Shown here piece by piece: positions 1 to 9,200 of a stretch of DNA of 32,370 nt (its first letter is position 1; each line of letters opens with the position of its first letter). Origin of the DNA: Marinagarivorans sp. (GTDB lineage: Bacteria > Pseudomonadota > Gammaproteobacteria > Pseudomonadales > Cellvibrionaceae). The translations under genes and the position numbers were made by a program. The notes under the pieces were generated by a model. It made no database searches. It had not been told where the DNA came from and worked only from the letters and a program-made list of their open reading frames with translations. The stretch spans positions 1 to 32,370 of the forward strand of contig JANQJB010000154.1 in the NCBI GenBank assembly GCA_028281865.1. Direction: 5' to 3'.

Positions 1-85
1 GATTTGCTGCCATTGAAACAGGACCAAACAACATCAATACTACACACGTTATACACCTAGTCGAACTTTTCAATTTAATCTTCAT
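1..85 (-). CDS. 5' end of an exported protein gene (truncated by window edge)
   Basis: Only the first 28 codons are present; the gene runs leftward off the window. The ATG at 85-83 is preceded by a GGAG Shine-Dalgarno sequence (complement of 95-98) at about 9 nt spacing, which supports this start. The peptide begins MKIKLKSSTRCITCVVLMLF and continues to GPVSMAAN, which is a typical Sec signal peptide: a lysine-rich n-region, a hydrophobic core and a small-residue end. Nothing of the mature protein is visible, so the function is unknown. It is the first of several exported proteins encoded on this strand. Confidence 0.6.
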   Translation of the reverse strand, partial: MKIKLKSSTRCITCVVLMLFGPVSMAAN

Positions 86-127
86 TACTTTAATCTCCAC
101 TTTACAAATTTAATTAAGAATTTAGGG

Positions 128-379
128 GTCAGGTCTTGCCTTTTGCTTCGTTAATAATTCGGCTCACTCGAGAATAGTGTAAACCGAAGTATTCATCGAA
201 TTCTTTTGGCGTATAACAGCCGCTCGAGTAAGCGCTCCTTATACAATCGTTCCTATCTTCGCTTTGTCTTTCATATGCCTCTAGAGGTTGTTGCGTGTAG
301 ACTCCATTCAACTGCCGCATACCCTTTGACAAATTTGCTTCTGCCGTTTCCAAAAGGATATGGTAACGCAAGACCTGAC
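128..379. repeat. 252-bp element bounded by a perfect 12-bp inverted repeat, enclosing a RAYT remnant
   Basis: GTCAGGTCTTGC at 128-139 is repeated exactly in inverse orientation, GCAAGACCTGAC, at 368-379. The left copy overlaps the stop codon of the enclosed transposase remnant and the right copy sits where its recognisable homology begins, so the repeats mark the ends of the degenerate element. RAYT (REP-associated tyrosine transposase) genes are known to be flanked by short REP sequences that they mobilise. The size and structure resemble an internally deleted, non-autonomous derivative. Its status as a mobile unit is inferred; the repeat itself is directly visible. Confidence 0.6.
129..371 (-). 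pseudogene. Internally deleted REP-associated tyrosine transposase (RAYT/Y1-like) remnant
   Basis: The 80-residue frame holds two separated parts of a RAYT protein. Residues 2-27 (RYHILLETAEANLSKGMRQL, then NGVYTQ) match the segment that follows the HUH motif and includes the conserved GMRQLNGVYTQ. Residues 45-80 (IRSAYSSGCYTPKEFDEYFG, then LHYSRVSRI) match the C-terminal helix-turn-helix, usually written YTxKEIGxyFGLHYSxVSRI. The central part of the protein and the N-terminal catalytic region are missing; intact RAYTs are roughly 200-330 aa. The residues before YHILLET no longer give a clean HUH motif, and the only start is TTG. This is a dead copy; trans-mobilisation by an intact relative elsewhere is possible but not shown. 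Confidence 0.75.
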
Positions 380-405
380 ACTCTAGTTCCCTCAGGCATC
401 CCGTA

Positions 406-2187
406 TTAATTTAACAACATGCTATTAATAACGACAATTAACACAGGCTCGTTTAACAAGGGATTTCGACCCTGCGCTACTTCGTCACCGTCATTTGTGC
501 CATCCTTATCTGTATCCGCTAATTGAGGATCGGTTTTGATATTATTAATTTCGTCGATATTGGTTAATCCGTCCGCATCAGCATCCAGTGAGGCATCGTT
601 TGCATTTGGGTTTAAACCGTTATTGACCTCGTCACCATCCAAAATACCGTCGCTATCCGAATCAGCATTTCCAGGGTTTGTGCCGGCTAGCTGCTCGCCA
701 CTGTCGTTTAAACCATCGTTGTCAGCGTCGGCTAAAGCAGGGTTAGAGCCAAAACTATATTCTTGTGCGTTAGTTAAGCCATCTCCGTCAGCATCAATAT
801 TTGCATCATTTGCATTTAAGCTACTTAGCACTCCGGAGTGCGTAATTTCATACGATGCCGGAATGCCATCACCGTCCGTATCACTGTTAGCACTCACAAC
901 TCTTATCATGGCGGAACCATAAAGCTTGGCGCCATCATTTTTAACAATGGTGTAATTAAATGAATAATTACCCAATATTGAAGGCGTACCATAAACGCTA
1001 CGATTATTGACGTTAAACGACATACCATTGGGCGCGGAGCCAGAATTAAGCGAAAACGTACCAGGTGTCTCGTCGATATAAACGGTAACTGTTTGCCCCT
1101 GTACGACTTCAACAAATTTCTGGCTGCCATAATTATCATTAAAATAAAGGCCATTGCCCTTATCCGCAAAATCGGTGTCGTTTACTGAAGGGTTGGTGCC
1201 CAATTTAACTTCCACCGAATCGGGTATACCGTCGTTATCGCTATCGGTGAGTGTTTGAGGTGAAGCATAAAGAGCCTTAAGAGCAAGTGCAGTTTTAAAC
1301 GCATCGTTACCCAGGCTGCCATTTGCTTGCATTTGATTAACTAAAAAACTTACCCCGTTTGTATGCGATGAAGAGAGTTGACCAGAGACACCGCTGAGTT
1401 CTTTAGCTTGGGCGAGCGCTTGCACCGCTAGCGCTGTTTCAACAATTGCTTGATCATCTTTATCTGCAATAGCGCCGGTTGATTTACTTTGCAGCGCTAA
1501 CCATTCCGCCGCCGCTTTATCACCAGCCTGGCCCCAATAGCTGCCACCGACTTCATAAAATAACAGCAGCATCTGAGCGGTAGACATCACTTGAGAATTA
1601 TTTAATGCTGTCGTGGTGAGGTCACTAAAGCCCCAACCCGCACCCTCTGCACTATTCGCAGCACCGGTATTGCGTTTATTTTTTAAAAAATCAATCGTAG
1701 TGGAAATTCCGATACCCTGATCCGACTCGAATAGAGCAGCGATCGCTAAAGCGGAGTCAACACTTGTATAGTTGTGGAACTTAGCACCACCCCAAACACT
1801 TGCCCCCGCAGATTGTTCAGCGTAGTTAACTAATTGACTGACCAAATCTTGCGTTTGTACGCCTGCCTTGGCTAAGCTCGCAATTTGCCTGGCCAAACTA
1901 TCCGCAGAATGACCATTGGCATTGGCCAACCAATTAACGCCGCGCTGATAAACAGCACCACCCACGCTGTAGTGCTGCAAAGCATCGAGCACAGCACTAG
2001 TAGCTCTTACTTTTTCCCCTTCCGACTCACCCCAACTGCCATCGCCATTTTGCGATTGAATTAAATAAGCAAGCTGCTCGTCTTTAGCATTACTAATATC
2101 TTGAGCAAGTGCAGTAAAACCAATGCTCATTCCAAAAGCAAAAATCAAACCCTGTAAGGGTAATTTTTTCCCAAAATTAAAATTCAT
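406..2187 (-). CDS. Secreted alpha-toroid (prenyltransferase/squalene-oxidase-repeat-like) protein with Ig-like domain and TSP3 calcium repeats
   Basis: The start is placed at the ATG at 2187 because AAGGG lies 7 nt upstream and it gives a clean signal peptide (FGKK n-region, LIFAFGMSIGFTALA core). An ATG 27 nt further upstream (2214) has no good ribosome site. From this start the protein is 593 aa. After the signal, about 300 residues form helical repeats with motifs such as QSQNGDGSWG, like the alpha/alpha toroids of squalene cyclases and prenyltransferases. An Ig-like/He_PIG-type domain follows (EVVQGQTVTVYID ... SVYGTPSILGNYSF). The C-terminal 170 residues carry at least five thrombospondin-type-3 motifs (DSDNDGIPD, DTDGDGIPA, DADGDGLTN, DADNDGLND, DSDSDGILD) that bind calcium. 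It ends in a hydrophobic strand, LIVVINSMLLN. Export and calcium binding are likely; the ligand is unknown and an enzymatic activity is not indicated. Confidence 0.75.
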   Translation of the reverse strand: MNFNFGKKLPLQGLIFAFGMSIGFTALAQDISNAKDEQLAYLIQSQNGDGSWGESEGEKVRATSAVLDALQHYSVGGAVYQRGVNWLANANGHSADSLARQIASLAKAGVQTQDLVSQLVNYAEQSAGASVWGGAKFHNYTSVDSALAIAALFESDQGIGISTTIDFLKNKRNTGAANSAEGAGWGFSDLTTTALNNSQVMSTAQMLLLFYEVGGSYWGQAGDKAAAEWLALQSKSTGAIADKDDQAIVETALAVQALAQAKELSGVSGQLSSSHTNGVSFLVNQMQANGSLGNDAFKTALALKALYASPQTLTDSDNDGIPDSVEVKLGTNPSVNDTDFADKGNGLYFNDNYGSQKFVEVVQGQTVTVYIDETPGTFSLNSGSAPNGMSFNVNNRSVYGTPSILGNYSFNYTIVKNDGAKLYGSAMIRVVSANSDTDGDGIPASYEITHSGVLSSLNANDANIDADGDGLTNAQEYSFGSNPALADADNDGLNDSGEQLAGTNPGNADSDSDGILDGDEVNNGLNPNANDASLDADADGLTNIDEINNIKTDPQLADTDKDGTNDGDEVAQGRNPLLNEPVLIVVINSMLLN

Positions 2188-2357
2188 AACTTTGCCCTTA
2201 ATTTTATTAAGCATAAAAATACTTTAAATAATTCCTAAATTGTTATTTGCAAATCAAAGTCTGTGACCCCCTGATTAAAACCAAACAAAAATGTTAAGCT
2301 CTCTCTGTCCCCTTTTCCCTGTTGCAAATACTTTAAGTAAATTAACAGGACAGCCAA

Positions 2358-4862
2358 TCAAAAAATTACCGATAGGCAATAGCGTTTAATCCGGCCTTTT
2401 TGCTTTTTTGTAGCTTGATAGCGCTTTGCACCCTCCGCATTTTTTAAATTAGCACGCGCATCAGCGTGCTTTGGGTCAATCGACAAAGCCCTGCTCAAGT
2501 TGCTTATGGCAGCATCCCAATTTTGATCTAGCATGTAGGTGTATCCCAAATTTGAAAAGATATTGGCATCGTTAGGAGCTAATTTTCCCGCCCTTTCCAA
2601 CACAGAGATAGCTTCTTTAACTCTCTCTTGTCGGCCATATATAACACCTAGCAAGGTATACGCCTGGATAGCATCCGGTCTTTTGCGTACAAGCATTTCA
2701 AGAATTTCTACCGCATCTTCATATTTTCTCTGATAGAATTTTTCATTAGCGAGTCGATATTGACTATCTGCATTATATGGATCAATACTCTCTGTCGACT
2801 CCAACTCCGCTAAAACTCGAGCAGCATTCATATCACCATGATTTAAAGAAAAAGTTAAATATCTTCGAGCCAATTCCAGATCTTTCTCAACAAAGTCTCC
2901 TTTAAAGTACACAAAGCCTAATAGAGTGTATGATTCCACATGTCCTGTTTGCATACTCGTCGTAAGGTACTCTAGTCCTTTTTGAATATTTTGATTTGTA
3001 CCAATTCCTTCTAAATAAAAATGAGCTGCGTTATAAGTGCTCTCTACATAACCGAGTGCTGCCGCATTTTCATACCAATGTAAGGCCATGGACTCATTCT
3101 TCGTTACTCCAATTCCTCGAGCAAATAGTTCTCCCAAGGTATGCTTAGCTACGACGATGTTCTCACTCTCATTTTCGGCAGCCTTCTTCATCCAAATAAA
3201 AGCTTTTTTCGGAGATTTCTCTAAAAAATTACCATTCAAATACAAAAATGCAACATTATACTGTGCAACTGCATGCCCTTCCTCTGCACTTTCCAATAAA
3301 AAAATACTCGCTTTCTGAGTATTTTTTTTAACACCCAGCCCGTTTAAATAAATAAGTCCAATTTCCGTCTTTGCAATCACGTCCCCTTGTTTTGCCGCCA
3401 ATTCAAAAAACCGTAACGCTTTGGTATAATCCTGAGCAACTGATATACCATCCCTGTAAAAAATCCCTATTTGCCGTTGAGCTTCAGCATTGTTTTGATC
3501 TGCCGCGCGCTGAAACCAAAATCTCGCATCTCCGTTATCAGCAGAAACACCTAATTGTCCATGATAATTAATATAACCCAACTGCAATTGAGCCAGCTCT
3601 TGGTTTCCCTCAGCTGCGAGCTTCAACAGTTCCAAACTTTTTTGTTCTGATTTCTCAATGACAATACCGTTTCTATAAAACCAAGATAGATTATATTGAG
3701 CCGAAGGGTGCCCTTGCTTTGTAGCTAATTGATACCATTTAAATGCTGCTTCCTTATCTTCATCTATACCAATTCCACGTTTGTACATATTCCCCAACCA
3801 GTTTTGAGCCATTGGATCCCCACTTTCCGCCGCCCGCTTTAACCATGTAAAAGCCTGTTGGACATCTTTTTTTATTCCGCGTCCATTTGCATAAGCCGTT
3901 CCAACCATATATTGTGCGTCAGTATATCCCAAGTTTGCCGAAGCCAAATATAGCTCAAAAGATTTAAAATAATTGCGATCAACGCCTAAACCCTCAGTAT
4001 ACATATAACCGAGATTGTATAAACACATAGCATCATTTAGTTGAGCACATTTTTCAAACCAGCTTTTTGCAAGAGAATAATCTGCATCTATCTCTTCACC
4101 CCGCAAATAAATACTCCCCAAAGTTCCCATCGAGAGTGCATTACCTTTACTCGCTGCGGATTGAAATTTCTTGATCCCACTTACCCTATCAGCTTCCATA
4201 CCCAAGCCCCAAAAAATCATATGCGCTAAGTTATGCTCAGCCATAGGCACACCTATATGCTCCGCTTCGCTAAAAAACTTGATCGCTTGTTCATAGTCCT
4301 GGGTAACCCCATCCCCCTCCAAATACATCACGCCCAAGTAATAACTTGCGTTTAGCAAACCCAGTTCGCGCGCTTTGATATAATAAGTGTAAGACTTGTC
4401 AAACTCTGGCACTTGCTTTGTGGCATAAAAAAAACCTAACAATAAATGTGCAACGGGGATCTCTTTTAATGCTAGAACTTCAAGAAGGTTAAGCCCTTTT
4501 TCAATATCATGTGCTACGCCCATTCCATTTAAATACATAAAAGCTAAAGCACCTATTGCAGAGGTATCACCCTTTTCAGCGGCGGTTTCACAGCCCTTCA
4601 ATAAATTTTTATTATTCTCTGTCTGAAGAAAAGCAATGCAATCCTCGTATGCCCCTTGCTGGTCAAACAAATCATCAATATCACTGATTTGAAATTTTCT
4701 TTTTTCGTCGTTCGTAGTATACCCCTTAACATCCTTATTGTTATCCAGCTCACTATTGAAAGAACCGAGGCTCGTATTGTCATATGACGGAAACGCTGAA
4801 GAAATTAAACATAAAAAGAATGCGATTAGGGTGAAAACATGACTATTATATTTTTTAAACAT
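2358..4862 (-). CDS. Exported Sel1-repeat/TPR protein, 834 aa
   Basis: The N-terminus (MFKK then VFTLIAFFLCLISSAF) is a signal peptide. Residues about 95-700 hold around 16 Sel1-like repeats of about 36 residues, each with the pattern A-x-x-x-L-G-x-x-Y-x-x-G-x-G, for example YYLGVMYLEGDGVTQDYEQA and YNLGYMYTEGLGVDRNY. The last 115 residues carry about three canonical TPR motifs (YEDAVEILEMLVRKRPDAIQ, LGYTYMLDQNWDAAISNLSR, ALSIDPKHADARANL). Both repeat classes are alpha-solenoid scaffolds for protein-protein contact; bacterial Sel1 proteins act in envelope assembly, signalling and secretion. No catalytic domain is visible. The long array with a switch from SLR to TPR is notable. It is probably periplasmic; the partner is unknown. 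Confidence 0.85.
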   Translation of the reverse strand: MFKKYNSHVFTLIAFFLCLISSAFPSYDNTSLGSFNSELDNNKDVKGYTTNDEKRKFQISDIDDLFDQQGAYEDCIAFLQTENNKNLLKGCETAAEKGDTSAIGALAFMYLNGMGVAHDIEKGLNLLEVLALKEIPVAHLLLGFFYATKQVPEFDKSYTYYIKARELGLLNASYYLGVMYLEGDGVTQDYEQAIKFFSEAEHIGVPMAEHNLAHMIFWGLGMEADRVSGIKKFQSAASKGNALSMGTLGSIYLRGEEIDADYSLAKSWFEKCAQLNDAMCLYNLGYMYTEGLGVDRNYFKSFELYLASANLGYTDAQYMVGTAYANGRGIKKDVQQAFTWLKRAAESGDPMAQNWLGNMYKRGIGIDEDKEAAFKWYQLATKQGHPSAQYNLSWFYRNGIVIEKSEQKSLELLKLAAEGNQELAQLQLGYINYHGQLGVSADNGDARFWFQRAADQNNAEAQRQIGIFYRDGISVAQDYTKALRFFELAAKQGDVIAKTEIGLIYLNGLGVKKNTQKASIFLLESAEEGHAVAQYNVAFLYLNGNFLEKSPKKAFIWMKKAAENESENIVVAKHTLGELFARGIGVTKNESMALHWYENAAALGYVESTYNAAHFYLEGIGTNQNIQKGLEYLTTSMQTGHVESYTLLGFVYFKGDFVEKDLELARRYLTFSLNHGDMNAARVLAELESTESIDPYNADSQYRLANEKFYQRKYEDAVEILEMLVRKRPDAIQAYTLLGVIYGRQERVKEAISVLERAGKLAPNDANIFSNLGYTYMLDQNWDAAISNLSRALSIDPKHADARANLKNAEGAKRYQATKKQKGRIKRYCLSVIF

Positions 4863-5023
4863 AAGTATTCGCCCATGCCAATTAAAAACACGTAGAAATT
4901 TAACTCAGTAAAAAAGAGGACGGCGGGGTTTATTTTAACCGATCCATCCCATACCCTTCTCAGGGCCTCCTCGTTCTAGCCCCCAAACCCAATATCTTAA
5001 TCTCTCAAACCGCATGACTCATA

Positions 5024-5049
5024 AATCAGTAGAAACATCACTACTGATT
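5024..5049 (-). terminator. Weak hairpin just after the 5054-5712 gene, possible terminator
   Basis: AATCAGTAG (5024-5032) and CTACTGATT (5041-5049) form a perfect 9-bp stem with an 8-nt loop, starting 4 nt after the stop codon of the minus-strand gene. The stem is AT-rich and the run of U that should follow on the minus strand is poor (TTATG), so termination is only a possibility. Confidence 0.35.
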
Positions 5050-5053
5050 AAAA

Positions 5054-5712
5054 TTAAATCCCTCCGTCTCCTTTTTCACTAGTTCTAGATTTTTCTAGCA
5101 ATAAACGAAGTTCATCAAGCTCCGTAGCCAAAGAAAAACTAAGATTTGAGTTTCCAACCGCCTCAAGTACGTTTTCTAATATTCCACTCCAACTTCTAAG
5201 AAAACGACTTTTTTTCGTCTTCAGTACTGATATCTGATTGAGTTGTTTTTCCTTATTACCTGAAACAGAATCCCAACGCCCCTCAAGTTCAAATTCATCA
5301 TCAAAAGGAGTAACCGACAGACTTCCTGAAAACGTGTTTGAGCCGAAATAGACTTCCACTCTTTTATTTTTCATACACTCTTGAAGTAACTCCACAATAT
5401 CTTCATAAATAACACTTACGTCATACTTATAATTGATTGGAACTCTCTCAGTCCCCCAAATCAATTCAGCATCATCGGCTTGCAATGGAAAACATAATTC
5501 AATCGCATCTGCTACATCTGAGGCAGAGCCCATAGTTTCTTTAATACCTACAGGTTTACCCGGATCAATATCGAACTTGAAATCATGAATCAAGGTGTCA
5601 GAGACCTCGATTTTTTTAACTTTGTAAGCTTACCGTCACCACTCCATTGTCGATATTTAAACTTTTGGCCAAGCACCAACTCTATCTCCTTGGTAAATTT
5701 AGATTCACTCAT
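5054..5712 (-). CDS. Uncharacterised protein, about 219 aa if a -1 shift occurs at an A7 run (frame broken)
   Basis: An ATG at 5712, with AGG 5 nt upstream, opens a frame that stops after 40 codons at 5590. At codons TTA AAA AAA (A7, complement of 5611-5617) a -1 shift gives ATC GAG GTC TCT GAC ACC TTG ATT and joins without a stop the frame that runs to the TAA at 5054. The downstream frame alone (179 codons, 5593-5054) has only a TTG start with no convincing ribosome site. The joined protein would start MSESKFTKEIELVLGQKFKY and is acidic, soluble and without a signal peptide or membrane segment. I do not recognise the family. Its position behind a toxin and its Imm31-like gene suggests an accessory or orphan immunity gene, which is inference. 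The break may be a mutation, a sequencing error or programmed frameshifting. Confidence 0.55.
5611..5617 (-). other. A7 slippery run at a frame break
   Basis: On the minus strand the bases read TTA AAA AAA TCG. The last A of TTA plus AAA AAA is in the X XXY YYZ phase needed for tandem -1 slippage, and slipping back one base joins the two halves of the 5054-5712 gene. I saw no strong Shine-Dalgarno stimulator or downstream hairpin next to it. Confidence 0.4.
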
Positions 5713-5970
5713 TAAAACCTAAAACAAATCACTAATCATTACGATATGCCATCAATCACTCTCAACTCATTACGCCTGAACAAAAGCTCGGACCGCCAAA
5801 TCAACAAGAAATCAATGTCTCTGAATCCCTGATTCTTCTTCAGGTGATCTCATAATGTCGATACACATCCACGCATCACAAACACATTCGTTTCCGAGTG
5901 AAGTCACTTTAGAACATTTTCTAGCATATGATCAGTTAACCTTTGACTCTTTATGAGTTGTATTTAAGGA

Positions 5971-6255
5971 TTATTGTTTAAACTTCCCTTCTCCAGTAAT
6001 AGAATCAACCTCAACGGTAACGGATTCTCCATCGTAAAAGTCTTCCCGCGACATCATCCGACCGGTAGACTGAAGGTCGCTCTCCATTACGTCCCAACCG
6101 TCGTCTGAATTAAGAATGTTTACAGCATAACACCACTGTCCATCGTCGTTCTCAGCCATACCCATAATAGCTGCTTCCTCACCGTTGATTTCTGCCAACG
6201 ATGGTTTATTGGAGACTATCATTACAACTTCGTAAAACTTATAAAGCGCTTGCAT
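5971..6255 (-). CDS. Imm31-family immunity protein
   Basis: The 94-aa protein has the Imm31 layout: FYEVVMIVS at the start, then EINGEEAAIMGMAENDDGQW, a YAVNI strand, the DLQSTGRMMSREDFYDGESV block and a VEVDSITGEGKFK end. Imm31 proteins are small cytoplasmic proteins of polymorphic toxin systems that bind and neutralise a cognate toxin domain. The gene starts 7 bp after the stop of the giant RHS toxin gene on the same strand, so it is very likely co-transcribed and cognate to that toxin's C-terminal tip. There is no signal peptide, as expected for protection inside the producing cell. The family assignment is by recalled consensus; the specific inhibition mechanism is not known to me. Confidence 0.8.
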   Translation of the reverse strand: MQALYKFYEVVMIVSNKPSLAEINGEEAAIMGMAENDDGQWCYAVNILNSDDGWDVMESDLQSTGRMMSREDFYDGESVTVEVDSITGEGKFKQ

Positions 6256-6262
6256 AGTACTT

Positions 6263-9200
6263 TTACCTATGAGTTATACGGCCATCAAGAGAAACATTAG
6301 CATGGCTCCCATCGCGAGTTGCCCAACCTAATTTTGATTTGCCAGTTCTGGAGAGCTGCACATCCCATTCGAATTCTTGGCCTTTCGTCCTAGACGGCCC
6401 CCTTGTCCACTCGTTATTAAATCTATCAAGGAAACCACCGTTTGGACCTCTCGGCAATGGATTACTAGGATCGTAACCTTTTCGTGGAACAAATCGGATT
6501 TTACCAGTAGTCGGTAATTTAGCCGCTTTAAGACGACCTTTTACGGAAGTGAAAGCTTTTGCAGCTCCTGCTGTCCCACGCGGATCGAAAGCAGGTTCCG
6601 CAGGTGTCCTCTTTGTACCAGAAGTCAAATTCGTCGCGGCCTTGGTACCAGCCCGAGTCCCACCACCAATTCCTCCCCCAGACTCCGGATCAGCGACAAA
6701 TAAACCAGTACCAAGTACTGCAGCACAAGGAGCATAAGCAACACATAATCCAGCACCAACCGTAGCTAAAGGAATGGCTGTACCTATCGCAGCATCCTTC
6801 AAACCCCATGCGGGTGTTTTCCCTTGATCCATAGCGTTAACCGTTGTCACGACCGCAAACGGACTCATTCCATGTCCACTCGCGCCCCCAACAGAAGTAG
6901 CCCCACTAGATGGATATCCACTCCCACCGCCAGTTATCGTATTCCCCTTAGCCGCACTCAGCCCCCAAGGATCAATATAATTGACCGGACTATTTAACAC
7001 ATAAGCATAAGTATTAACCCCATCAATAAAGCCCGCCGGATCCATTTGGGTAAAACGTCCGACTTCAGGATCGTAAAAACGTGCGCGGTAATAAATTAAA
7101 CCATTAGCATTGGGTTCACGCCCGGTATAACCATATTGCGGTGTAGTGCCGGTACTTGAATTAACCAAGCCCCAAGCACTATAACGATTTTCTGAAATAA
7201 TGCTGCCACTGGTATTACTGGTAGCGACTATCGAATTTAAACCATCGGCATGGTAATAAACTTCATCGTTGGCCGCATAACGCAATAAGGGGTCGTCCAT
7301 GCCCGCGCCATGTGCGTATGTCGCGATAGGTGCGGTCCAGTTATTATCGTATTCGGCGATAATATCCGGGCCACTATAGTGGTAATTAAGTGCTGCACTA
7401 CCGACGGTTTTTTGAATGCGCATAGTCGCGTGATCGTAGGCGTATAATTCCGTTGCCAAACCGGTTTTGGAAACAGAAATTGCGCGATCTAACGCATCAT
7501 ATTGAATACTGGTGGTAATACCCGTACTGGTCTTGCTTAACATATTCCCGACATCGTCATATGCAAAACTGCTAACGACTGAGCCACTATGGGAGCCCGT
7601 GCGAATATCATTTATTTGATGCAAGTTATTATTATTATAAAAATGTGTAACGCCATTAAAGCTTCGCTGCCGGCGATTACCGTAGGGGTCGTAGGCGATA
7701 TTATCGAGAACAGCATTATTTTGCGCGTTAATTTCCTGCGTTAAACGCCCTACCCCGTCATAAACAAAACGCCGTTTTTGCGCGGCAATGCCGCCACTAT
7801 GCTCAACGGTTTCTGTTTCACCGGCAGCATTGTAGGTATAGAGCTGTTGTAACAGAATATTGTCATCTGAATTTAAGTTACCGCTGATATCCAGATAATT
7901 GAGATTAATATCACCCGTATCAAAAACAACTTTAAGTGTATGCTCGCCTTTGGTGATAGGAAAGTTCACGGTAAAATTAGCAAAGGCATTCCAACCACCG
8001 GTACCAATATTAATTGGCCCACTTACATCAACGCCGTCCAGCTCTATATGCACACTTTTACCTGTGCGAGCACTGGAGGCTCTTAAAGTAAGGGTATAGG
8101 TTTGATCTTGCGGCGCGTATATATCGTACGATGTCCATTCCCCAGCAGTGGTAAAGGCCAAGTGGCAACCGCCGCCGGTATCATTAGACTCCTGCGCATC
8201 CACGTCGTCGCTAAAGGTGCATACGGCATCCCCCAAATTACCCGGTGTTGTATCGTAGGCAGCCGTAAAGAATTCTGCTTCTATTTTTGCCGGAATTTTT
8301 GTGCCGGAAAAATTAGGCGGCGCAACAAATTTACGCGTGGTGATGGATTTAACTTTGTTATCGTTAAAATATTCGTAGGCCGTAACTAAATCGTTGGGGA
8401 ATATTTTTTGTTGTAGGCGTCCACCTGCGTCGTACACGTAGCTAATTAACTCGTTATTGGGCGTACCGATGCCCGTCAACCTACCGACGGGATCGTAAAG
8501 GTAGGATGTTTTATTACCTTCACTATCACTAATGCTGTTCAGCATGCCACCCAAGCTATAGTCGTACTCGACATATTTACCGCCACGACTATCGGTCACT
8601 TTTGTTAAGCGGTGGGCGGTATCAAACTCATAATCGTAAGTTACATTGGCTGAACTAATTTGTTCCGCTTGCCCCAGCGCATTGCGCAAGTAACTTGTGG
8701 TGAGCGTTCCGCTCGTCCCCGTAACCTGATGATTTAATAGCACACCGCCGTCGCCGTATTGCGACGTAGTCGTTCGTCCGAGTGGGTCGCGGGATGAAGT
8801 TACATTGTCGTGGGCATCGTAACTTAATACTTCCCACACATGGTTTTGCGCATTCTTAGTTCGCCATACACGGCCAAAGTCATCGTATTCAGTTGTCGAT
8901 TGAATGGTTTCGTAATCGGAACTTTCAGCTGCCGCCGAATTTGTGTAACCCGCGTAAACATGCGTGCGAAAACCTAGGCTATTGTAGCGATAACTTGTAA
9001 GCGGCCTTACGTTGCCTAACACAATATCGCTGTATACAGGGCCCGCAACCCGCTTAACACGACCAAGCTCATCATAAAACGAAAGTGTTTCACGGCCACT
9101 ACTATCAACAACACGGCTTACGAGATCTGCCTCATTATAATCAAACTCTGTCCAGCGCCCTTCCGCGTCGGTAACACGTTTAACCTTGCCGTTTTTTTCT

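Noticed and set aside
536-922. Open frame of 128 codons on the plus strand
   Set aside because: It is the antisense shadow of the Asp/Asn-rich TSP3 repeats; its Ser/Pro-rich composition follows from GAT/GAC codons read backward and it has no ribosome site.
2259-2320. REP-like motifs (GTCTGTGACCCC and CTCTCTGTCCCC) related to the RAYT repeat
   Set aside because: They only loosely resemble AGACCTGACCCC and lack a paired inverted copy, so chance cannot be excluded.
5713-5970. Possible displaced toxin tip between the immunity gene and the frame-broken gene
   Set aside because: No open frame of useful length and no RHS-core or toxin motif was found on either strand.
8102-8389. Plus-strand frames inside the toxin gene
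   Set aside because: They are antisense to the continuous 2636-codon toxin frame and have no recognisable domains.
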